A stretch of 64,000 nucleotides of DNA from Zonotrichia leucophrys gambelii (lineage: Eukaryota; Chordata; Aves; Passeriformes; Passerellidae). The notes beneath the pieces were generated by a model. The model saw only the letters and a program-made list of their open reading frames with translations. It was not told the DNA's origin and ran no database searches. The translations under genes and the position numbers were made by a program. The DNA lies in contig NC_088171.1 in assembly GCF_028769735.1 (NCBI RefSeq), positions 92,178,912 to 92,242,911 on the forward strand, given 5' to 3'. Each line of letters starts with the position of its first letter. Positions within the stretch are counted from its first letter, which is position 1. Positions 55,901 through 64,000 of this stretch are shown here, piece by piece.

Positions 55901-58900
55901 AGCCGTCAATATCAAGCACAAATGCTGCTGGTTCAGAAGCTAAATAACCTGAAGTGCTTCATTAGTTTTGCTTCTTACAACTCAAATCAGCAAAATTTGT
56001 CTGCATGTTTTGGTAGAACAAAACATGGAAGCTCATGTTGAAAAACCCAACTTTATATGTTTAAGTAGCTAACCTAATGAAGCCAGGATTATTAAAATCA
56101 GTGGAGAATTATAGTGGTTGCACCACCAAACCTATCTTTCATGGTTTTGAAGGTGTTAGTAATTGATTTATTTTTTAAGTAAAGGACCATATGGCTGCAA
56201 TTGTAAGATATTTAAGATGCCAGGCACCTCAAAGTCTCTGTCAAAAAATTTAAATAAGTAGTAAGCCTCTCCAGATCCGTCTGCAGAACCTTCCTGCCCT
56301 CAAACATGCCAACACTCCCATCAAACCTTATGTCTTGTGAGACTGACTAAGGATGCCTTTGATCCCCTTATCCAGGTCCTCAATAAAAGGTATTAAATGG
56401 AATGTACAGTGACACTGAATAAGAAGTACCAGGACAGTCTTATGACTGGCATCTTCAATGCAGCCATAAAGAAAAGCATGAGACAAAACCACAGGAATGT
56501 GATTCTTGTGCGCTGAAGCCTTATGAGTAGAAGACTCATGAAGTCTGACCCTGAACTGTACAAAAGTGTGGCTTACAGCATCCTGAAAAGCAACATGGAT
56601 CTTTTCTGGAAGAGGCTGAGCTGCCAGTGAGCATGGAAATGACAAAAAAAGCTGTGTCTGGCCTTTATCAATATTCATCAGTGAGAAGGGAGCGTGATAG
56701 AACTGGGCAGCCATACTCCACTAGCATCTGTTCAGGAGCTGCCTGCATTGTCCATATTTCTTTATATTTATTGTGACATTTTGGTTATAAACCACTATTT
56801 TCACACCTGAAAAGAATTATGGCCAATACATCTGGGAACAGAGCTGCCATAAACCCTATGCTTCTGCCTACAAGAGCATAATAGAAGACCAACAAACATA
56901 ATGAAGAAGAGAAGAAAGTCCATGAAGCCGCAGCCTTAGCAGCAAGAGTTGAGATAGAAATTTGAACATCAATGATTTGTCCAGAAAAGCAGAAAAAACT
57001 GCAGGAGCAACTGTGAAGTGGTCAATAAAGCCCAAGTGACAATTTTAGCAGGGTGCTGCTTAGTGCACAAGTGCTGGTTACCCAAGGAGCAGTGTTGGAG
57101 GTGATGATGGGGTGATGCCTGATTACATGTCATTAAGGAAGCAAGTCCATATAGAGCCTCCCCTCTAACAGCAGGCATTTAATTCTTCCAGGGATCAGTG
57201 AATAGTGTAACACATGACAGCTACACAGCATTTGGGATGGGCAATTACCTCCACCATAGTGCAGACTCTGAGTCTGGACTTAAGATTACGAGCACAGCAT
57301 AGCTGGGGGGAAGAGCAGGAGGTGGCCAACAGCCATGAGATGAATCCTGCAATCAAGGCTATTGCCTAGATACCCACCAGTGATTCATTATTTTTCCAAG
57401 TCACCATTTTATTGTGTTTCTCCACCCCATCACCCCATAAACTCTATCTGGATTTGTTGACTGCCAATACAACTTATTTTCCCCTTTTTCTGGTTATGGG
57501 TTTGGCTCAGTGTTCCTTGAGTATTCACTAACAGGCTTCAGAAACTGAATGTGCCCCTTTTCTGCCAGAAGGCTTGGGGCACAGGGGTTGCAAAACCACC
57601 TGTCTCGGAAAATATTTTGAAAGTGCAAAGTTTAAAATTATTACTGCAGTCAAACGGTTGGAATGTGAAAGCTCAAAGGACAGTAAAGATTTCAAGAATG
57701 GGATATATTAAAAAACCCCCTTAATAAAATTAGACTTTGGTTCTTAGAGACTCGTCTGTCTTCCCTTCAAAGGGAAACAAAGATGGCAAGCAAAGTCTCT
57801 AATCCAGAAGAAATTATCCTAAAGCACCAAAAGAAATTATTTGTTTAGATACCTGCTGTGCTCCACTAAAAAGTCTTTGATAAACTGGTATCATTGTTTA
57901 TTCTGTTATTGCTGATGAAAGCTATTTGATTATAGCTGTAAAAAATCTCCATAAAATCTTAAATAAAAAGCACATGTTGTGGCAGAAGCCTTTAGAAATA
58001 AAAAACATTTTAAACATATTTTGAAGACAGCCTAATTCCATTGTTTTCTTTCAAGCTGAAAGGGGAAATTCTGCATTGTTCCAAGACTCAAGAGTCCCAG
58101 ATACACTATTTACCAGCAATTAGGTTCTTGTTATCCCATATTTCTCTCCATACATAATGCAGGGTGACTATAGACACTAGGAAAAAAATAAAAGCATTTA
58201 TTCTTGATTTTCCATTAACATTATTATTCACACATATTTTGGTGATTCAGATTATTCTGGTTTGTATTATATAACGCAGAGGTTGCACAGTGCAAGGTGT
58301 TGTCATGACATGGAAAGTGGCTTTCGACAGCTGAAAAATATCTTCTGAGAGCAAATAAACTGGTGAGATTCACAAGTCCATATACAAAGAACAACAACCA
58401 CGGTTTGCGTCTTCTTGGAAGGAATCAGAAATGTGATATTTAGTTAAAACCCCACAGTTCCTAATAACCAACATGGTGAATTTGGTTGAACAACATAAAA
58501 ACCCACTTTTCTTTGCGTGCCATAACCACAGAATGAGGATCCAAGCCAAGCTGAGTCCTCAGAGAACATTCCCGACAAGCCCTAAGGAAAACTCACCCTC
58601 TTATTCTAGGTCAGACGTGCCCATAAATGAAGCCTGGCAAGTACATTCAAATTAACATGCACTTAATCATCCAGTTAATGATCCACTTTAAGTATGATCC
58701 GGGATAAAATATCTCCCCTGCATTCAGAGGCATTGTGACTCCGCATACCATAAATAAGCAGAGCATATTTAGCAATAGCAGTCTCTCATAACCTACCCCA
58801 AATTACGTGCCAGTGTTCTCTCCATGCGCTCACAGCAGTCAGTCTACTGTTTGAGAATGCTCAGTGATTCTAACTTGTGGGCATGTCATGTACACACAAC

Positions 58901-60114
58901 AAAACTTAGACTAATATAGGAGACCCTCATTAAAATTTATATACTCACCATATTTATCATTTATTGTACACCCCGTATTCCCTATTTATTGAGAATGGAA
59001 ATGGCTGCAAAATGACACCTGACACCCAAAATATTGTTTTGGCAGTAGCAGTAACTAATCAGATGCCTCTGCGTTACTTGCTTTGAAATCTAAAATTAAA
59101 GTTTTTTGAAATACTTAGAGGAAGGAAAGCAGGGTGCCAGTTTCCATTCCATAGACTTGAGTAACTTATGTTATTGGATCTCATACTAAAATGTGTTTTA
59201 ATTTAATAGCATTCAGCAATTATTTGCTGGAGGCTACTATTTAATTTACATTTATATGCATCTCGAGGCTGTCACTAAAACACAGTTTTTATACCATGAA
59301 TATTATCCTATCCAGAGCAACTGTAATATTAATCACAACATATGTAATCTTAATCACATAGGAATTTCCAAGGACCTCAGTGTATAAAAGGCATTATTAC
59401 ATCATGTGTTTGAAATGCAGATGTATCTGGGATGGACTGCTGGGCTCTAGCTGGTTCAGTAGTTCACAGCAGCATTAATTCTTCCTTAAAATTAATGGAT
59501 CCAATTCTCAGTAACAGCATGGCCCCTTTATGCTGCTCTGCCAATATATAAAGTCAGCCTAAAAGGGATAAAAATACATAGAAAGGATAACTTTTGCTGA
59601 CATGGTGTGTGTGCAGAACACAGAGCTGAGGAAGTAGGTTTAACTAAAATATCCTAGAATATTCTCAGTTCAGATGAGAAACCAGGAAAGCTCATGTTGA
59701 CATCCTCAAAATATGGGCCAAGTAAAATAAACCTAAAAGTGAAAAAGAACTGTGAATTGTCCTGCTAGGGTTCACTGGTAATTTCAAGGATGTAAGAAAG
59801 GGTGCAAGATGTAATTGCTGAAATGGACACTGACTGTGACTGTCACGACTGCCAGTCTTGCTTTTGCAAGAAATGTTCACGAGCATGGCCCTTGAAAGAC
59901 TCCCACCAAGACAGACTGTTTGTTCAAAGCTGCCACAAATCATCAGCCCAAATATATCACCAAACTGAATAAATTACATCCAGAAAAATTATGTCCAGCA
60001 TTTTTTCACTCACTTCTAGTAGAAGTCCACCTTCTTGTACAGCAGTCTTGTTAGATATATTGTCTTCTTTTATCGTTTGGCCAACTTGCTTCTTAAAGTG
60101 CTTTTCTTGAATGG
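33871..60114 (-). CDS. AHRR: Aryl hydrocarbon receptor repressor, 3' eight coding exons (bHLH exons outside window)
   Basis: AHRR competes with the AH receptor for ARNT and xenobiotic response elements and represses AHR targets in the nucleus. Eight exons (60014-60114, 45041-45130, 43643-43772, 42066-42199, 40448-40647, 38651-38769, 37537-37678, 33871-34984) join in phase to about 676 codons ending in a stop. Visible in order: post-bHLH linker; PAS-A with [39 protein letters not shown] and [18 protein letters not shown]; a PAS-B remnant; and a long C-terminal repressor region with HLKTEPD and IKREPLDSP, ending CTFLQ (human ends CTFLP). These motifs match AHRR rather than AHR, which has a full PAS-B and a Gln-rich activation domain. 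The bHLH must lie beyond 64 kb because nothing resembling it occurs in 60115-64000. The zinc-finger gene follows on the same strand. Confidence 0.95.
34985..37536. other. AHRR last intron
   Basis: Unique AT-rich sequence, with a small direct repeat CTGTGAGATTAGTT at about 36980-37013. Nothing else seen. Confidence 0.5.
37537..37678 (-). CDS. AHRR: AHRR exon carrying the PAS-B remnant
   Basis: 142 nt, with [19 protein letters not shown] then [14 protein letters not shown]. Acceptor TTATATAG, donor AAA|GTAAGT. It resembles the second half of AHR PAS-B (GESGMIVFRLL... WTWVQSNARLLYKNGRP). The first half of that domain is missing upstream. Confidence 0.9.
38498..38550. repeat. 19-bp tandem duplication plus GAA repeat
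   Basis: AGAAGAGGTGTTAGAGAGA occurs twice in tandem (38498-38516, 38517-38535), followed by a short AGA run, in an AHRR intron close to exon 38651-38769. Confidence 0.85.
38651..38769 (-). CDS. AHRR: AHRR exon after PAS-A
   Basis: 119 nt reading [20 protein letters not shown] and ending ENQIK. Acceptor TTCCCTCTACAG, donor [20 protein letters not shown] parallels human LCESELHGK, which sits at the same place. Confidence 0.88.
40448..40647 (-). CDS. AHRR: AHRR exon, end of PAS-A
   Basis: 200 nt from [17 protein letters not shown] through [18 protein letters not shown] to [10 protein letters not shown]. The acceptor is ACCAG, preceded by an unusually long T-rich tract (see the repeat at 40667-40766). 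Donor AAA|GTATTT. It aligns with human [18 protein letters not shown]. Confidence 0.93.
40667..40766. repeat. A-rich (AAAACC-like) simple repeat beside an AHRR splice acceptor
   Basis: About 100 bp of A-runs separated by CC. On the AHRR sense strand it is a T-rich tract with GG interruptions that ends about 20 nt before the acceptor of exon 40448-40647. Confidence 0.9.
42066..42199 (-). CDS. AHRR: AHRR exon, PAS-A
   Basis: 134 nt, including [12 protein letters not shown] and [18 protein letters not shown]. Acceptor GTTGTTCCTAG, donor CTT|GTAAGT. Phase matches both neighbours. Confidence 0.95.
43643..43772 (-). CDS. AHRR: AHRR exon, PAS-A core
   Basis: 130 nt, starting [20 protein letters not shown] and running through [12 protein letters not shown] to PETG. 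Acceptor TTGTTTCAG, donor CAG|GTGGGA. Confidence 0.95.
44015..44672 (+). mobile_element. CR1 LINE fragment in an AHRR intron
   Basis: A diverged CR1 body (TCAGCAGGTTTGCAGAAGGT, CATCCAGGAGAGAAGAACGG) ending with the clear tail GAGCAGGAGGTTGGACTAGA and GATGACCTCCAGAGGCCC, then TTCTGTTATTCTGTGAC. Confidence 0.75.
45041..45130 (-). CDS. AHRR: AHRR exon, start of PAS-A
   Basis: Thirty whole codons from [19 protein letters not shown] to [10 protein letters not shown]. Acceptor TTTCCTTTTTCAG, donor CAG|GTAAAT. Almost identical to the human segment as I remember it. Confidence 0.95.
45662..45707. repeat. 23-bp tandem duplication
   Basis: ATGAATATAAAAAGTCAGTC plus CCC is repeated once with a single G-to-A difference. 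Intronic in AHRR. Confidence 0.85.
51770..52090 (+). mobile_element. Ancient endogenous retrovirus pol (RNase H) remnant
   Basis: One frame reads [12 protein letters not shown] about 40 codons after the start of an open stretch. The FTDGS core with downstream helical residues is typical of retroviral RNase H. Stops and frame changes surround it, and no LTR or other pol motif is visible nearby. It is an old, broken copy in an AHRR intron. Confidence 0.45.
56270..56425 (-). mobile_element. CR1-like fragment, reverse orientation
   Basis: GATCCCCTTATCCAGGTCCT followed by CAATAAAAGGTATTAAATGG matches the reverse of the CR1 'loop over residual RT' region that encodes a ...DDLDKGI-like stretch. It accounts for the end of a 128-codon antisense ORF here. 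Confidence 0.45.
60014..60114 (-). CDS. AHRR: AHRR exon, linker between bHLH and PAS-A
   Basis: 101 nt with acceptor TTTCCAACAG and donor GAA|GTGAGT. It starts with two bases of a split codon, contains IQEKHFKKQ and ends EGGLLLE, which corresponds to human EGRLLLE just before SLNGFAL. Confidence 0.9.
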
Positions 60115-63100
60115 CTGTTGGAAAGAGTTATCATCAATTTAGAAATCATAACTATTAGAGTCAGGACTAAAATTGTTGTTTAGGCATTTAACATGCATTG
60201 AATTTAATTGGTGGTTACTGTCTTTGTGGTCTGGATCTCGATTACTGACAACTTTCTTTTCTTTTTTTTTTTCCTTCTTGTGCTGGAGATAGATATATAT
60301 TTTGCAGTCCAGATGTTTTTTGTATGAAATATCTATCACATTTTTTATTGAACATATTTTTTCCATTAGCCTACTCTACATAAAGCAACAACTAAAACCC
60401 ACAGGAAAGAAATAAAAGAAAGCTAGCAAGTTGTTTTGTTTATAAAAATATGTATTATGACAATACAGAGAAATGTCTATATAGTTCAGAAGAAAAGGGA
60501 GTGAATAAGTTTCTTATTTTCAGTGCTGATCTCCTTGACATCGGATTATTTTTGTTCTCACTTTACCCTGTTCATGTCTACAAACTTCAACCTAACTGCA
60601 AGATTCAAGGGAATGTTCTTAAACTGTTTCATTTTTACACAGAGTTTTAAAGTTTATTTTTAGCATGTCATTTACTCCATGAAATAAATGAATATTTCTC
60701 ATTATAGATTAAAATTTCATATATTTTTCCTAATAATAGGGAAAAAAGCTTATATCTGATTAAGCTTTCAGGGGAAACTCAACTGGTGAGTGCTCTTCCT
60801 TTACATTGCTTGATCTCAAATGTCTCTGAATGCTCAAATTCTTCCTATCATTATACCCTGCAGAAAAATCACTAAAATACTATCCCATTACTGGGGAAAA
60901 TGAAAGAATTTCTGAGAAGGCTGGCATTACATGATTATTGGGCTTCAGCATCATCTAGGGAGTGCAACTGGAACCCATCTTTATCACTTGGTCAGTAAAA
61001 ATTAAGTCAGTTTCACTCATACTTCCACAGAAGGGTCATACAAAGATCCTGGTAGCAGACAGAGATACAGTTTTCTGGTCTTTCTCCTTTTCATGGAGAG
61101 AATGGGAGAGGAGAGCATCCCAGTGATATTATCTGGGACGTTTGATACACATTTTCACTTCCAGCCAAAGGGGAGTGGTGACAGCCACAGCCAGAAATTA
61201 TTAATAAACCAAAAAACATCCCTCTGAAAAAAAAGCCAAATGCACACCAAAAAAAACCTGAAAAACCCCAACAACAATCCAACTAATTAAAAATAAAACC
61301 TCCCCACCAAAAAAGGGTTTAGAGGGCAGGAATCATTTGTTCCAAACCAGAATAAGGAGTGAAACAGAAAGCCTCTAAAGGTCCTGAGCCCATTGAAGAG
61401 TTCATTATCAATTTAATAGCCTGGTAAGGAACTGTTGCAGGATACATCAGCATTTTACAATAAACAATGGCAACTCAGAACCACACCAACTGAATATTTG
61501 TGATGGTTTTTAGCTTACACTGTAAATATTTGCTGCAAGTGATAATGTCGGTCATTAGCCCAAAGCAATTATCTCAAATGTATAATTAGATGTAACAAAT
61601 CCCTCCCTTGGGCATGGGAAAGCACATCAGGAAAATCCCAAGCTGCTTTAAACAGATATTTTCCAGCCAAAATAATTTTGGGAATTCAGACTTGTAACCT
61701 AGGCTGCTGTGAGTAGAATATACAGATTCTTAAATCTGCACTTTCATTTTGGTGTGCCAGTTGAGCTAATAGGAAATGGTTGCTTTTTTCCCCTGATCAG
61801 CTAGGCCTTCTGCTACGCCTGTCTATAAGAACAGACATAGAATCATAGGTTCACTTATGTTGAAAAAGTCCCTTAAGATCATCAGGTCCAACCACTAACC
61901 CAGCACTGCCAAGTCTGCCACTAAACTATGTCCCTAAGTGCCACATCCACACATCTTTTAAATACCTTGTCACAACAATTTTTAAAAGCCCAACCCCTAT
62001 TCCAATGGCCTCTTCCAGAGTTTCCCTCTTCAGAAAAGATGTTTCTGTAATTACTGACATGGTGGTTTGTGGTCTTTGCTCAGGTTAAAGGACAGACAGG
62101 GAGGGGTGAGAGGAAACGAAGGTTTATTTCTTTGATGCGCTCTTTTGGTGTTGTGAAAATTCCATCCGTCCAAACTTCATCGTTAGTGGAAACTATTATT
62201 TTACCCAACTGAGCGGGCCAGAGCTCCCTGCCTGCTTGTTAGCCTTCAGGCTCATACAAACACAGCAGCAGAAGCACAAGAGATGTTTGTTCTGCAACTC
62301 GTCTGACTACTATAAATTCCATCTCCAAATGGAAAGCATTTTAATGTTATTTTGCCAGTTAGAGTTACCCATATGTTGGGCCACACACATCCGTTTCATA
62401 GCCTGCCCTTCTCAGTGGCCTGAGTGCAAGGAGACCCTGTGCACCATCAGAGAAAGACAACACCATTGCTCCAAGAAGTGAGTGCTCCTCAGAGATGGGA
62501 ACATTTGCTCCTTGCACCCGAGGCAGCAGAGCCGTCACTCACTGCTCACTCGCCTTCTGCCTCCCTACGCTGGGAATATTTGATTAATCCACCCACGGCC
62601 GGGCTGATACTGCAGTGACACCTCAGAAGAGAGGTGCTGGTGATAGCCTGTCACCTGGAGAAAGCAGAGCAAGACAGGCAGAAAATCACACAGATCCTAA
62701 AAGAAATGAGGAGGAGGAGGAAATGCAAGACGCGACAGGCATTTGAGGGAAACTTGCAAGATGTTATCTGACTAGGCAGAAAAACAGGGAAAAGAAAACA
62801 GAAGAGTCTAACAATACCCCTGTCACCACCAAGAATCATGAGAGACAACAGGACAGCAAGTTTTGGTTATGATGGGTGGCTTGATAGAAAAGACCCTGAT
62901 GCCAAGACAGCTGTGATCAAGCTTAGACATCTCATAAAATGGTGTCCCTCTGGAGCAACAGTACAGCCTATGATGAAAACAAATGAGACGTTGAAGAATG
63001 CAGGAGTACTGTCTCTGGTGGGCAGGGAGGAGCAAATTGTCTGAAAATAAAGCTGAAAAATAAAAACCAGCAAAGGATGACTCAGTGACCTGAGGGGTAA

Positions 63101-64000
63101 ACGCGTTGCTGGAGTTCCCATGTATCAAGAGTGGAGCAAGAGCAAAGCTGATACTGCAGGCAGTCTAATGAATGCTGCTGGCTGTAAAAAAGAAATAATA
63201 AATTGAGAGTTTTAAGCTTTATGGAGCTTTAGACTTTCTATGGGAGAGGTAACCCTTTGGATGGTCAGCACCGAGTTCTCATCCGCCAGAATCAAAACCA
63301 GCAAACTCAGGAGATGGGAAGCGGTAGCACTCAAGAGTATTTTCTGAGCACAGTGTATAGAGCCTGCACTTCCAGAACATGAAACAAAACAGAAGATGGA
63401 GCTGTTCTGCCAAAGAAGATGAATGAGCATATTGATACCATAGAATGATAAATACCAGAGATACATGTACCAGGGCTGACAGTTTTGCAAGGTCATGCGA
63501 TCTGGTGTGCATGGTGAAATCCCATGCAACATTAAAAGCCAACAAGTCTGGAAATGCTGGGTCCTACAAAGGACGACACTGTGGAAATATACAGGGCAAG
63601 GGGACAGGGGGTTAGGAAGAAGAGGAGAGAGAAGAACAAAATGAAATAAAACTGCCAATGCAATTTCCTGGAAGAGAGGTCAAAGATTTGAGGAAATTTT
63701 TTCAATTTCTAATCTGAAAGCAGAGAAAGGAGTGGAAACTAAAAAAATAATGTAGAGTTAGAATTGACAGTAAATTAATGGAGAAAAGAAGCCCACAGAG
63801 GAGACTATAAGATTGGCTGAATGAGTATGGGATGGTCTCAGATAGTGCTGTTGAGCCTTTCACAGCTGCACTGTCTCTGCCCAGAACAATGTCAAAACCT
63901 GAGACTTCTTTCAAGCCTCCAGTTCTGCTATGAGCGTTGCTATCTGCATTTGCAAACACCTTGGCTTGAAAGCCAAATCTGGAATATTGTAAAGAAAAGC
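60115..64000. other. AHRR intron running off the right edge
   Basis: Contains the CR1 tail at 61838-62045. I looked on the minus strand for the basic helix-loop-helix exons and found none. ORFs at 62236-63959 on both strands appear random. Confidence 0.5.
61838..62045 (-). mobile_element. CR1 3' tail, reverse orientation
   Basis: ATCATAGGTTCACTTATGTT, AAGATCATCAGGTCCAACCA, CCAGCACTGCCAAGTCTGCC and ACTATGTCCCTAAGTGCCAC follow the reverse complement of the CR1 3' end (CR1-Y-like subtype). Confidence 0.8.

Larger units (their letters stand above)
45131..60013. other. Long AHRR intron upstream of the PAS-A exon
   Basis: Almost 15 kb. It holds the 23-bp duplication at 45662, the retroviral RNase H remnant near 51.8-52.1 kb and the CR1-like piece at 56.3 kb. 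The ORFs at 46019-46695 and 54386-54703 show no family signal. The 58-59.6 kb stretch is repeat-poor and AT-rich. Confidence 0.5.

Noticed and set aside
56328..56714. 128-codon minus-strand ORF
   Set aside because: Its C-terminal third is antisense CR1-like sequence and the rest lacks splice context or motifs.
33871..60114. AHR itself instead of AHRR
   Set aside because: The full PAS-B and Gln-rich activation region are absent. [16 protein letters not shown] and a CTFL-type terminus are AHRR features.
60115..64000. bHLH exons of AHRR
   Set aside because: No RHRDRLN-like basic region or helix-loop-helix pattern on the minus strand, so these exons lie outside the window.

Overview
The window looks like avian nuclear DNA, most likely from a songbird. 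It is AT-rich and intron-dominated. It carries CR1 LINE fragments in both orientations and three solo LTRs of types I recognise from passerine genomes, and its genes are split into short exons with GT-AG borders. No prokaryotic, CRISPR, plasmid or viral organisation is present. I built the exon models by eye from splice borders and reading-phase continuity, without any search.

Right part (33.9-60.1 kb, minus strand): the 3' eight coding exons of the aryl hydrocarbon receptor repressor gene, AHRR. Their phases join without a break into about 676 codons. They cover the linker after the bHLH, the whole PAS-A domain, a remnant of the second half of PAS-B, and a large last exon with four SUMO-type psi-K-x-E motifs. 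The bHLH exons must lie beyond 64 kb. A probable 3' UTR of about 1.1 kb holds a perfect 13-bp hairpin.

Left part (0.76-24.7 kb, minus strand, same direction as AHRR): a gene I cannot name, starting in a CpG island at about 24.4-25.2 kb and running off the left edge. Twelve exons chain in frame to 256 codons with one U1/matrin-type zinc finger and a run of exons only 22-39 nt long. This is the best candidate here for an undescribed gene. In human the gene after AHRR is EXOC3; nothing in this model resembles EXOC3.

Inside the 12-kb first intron of that gene (16.8-20.7 kb, same strand) is a series of coding-like segments, several behind good splice acceptors but broken by stops and a frameshift. 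I read it as a decayed intron-containing gene. A second weaker relic lies at 14.9-15.5 kb. The spacer between the two main genes (25-33 kb) contains a degenerate minisatellite split by an LTR with a 5-bp target duplication, a short CR1 tail, and otherwise unrecognised sequence.
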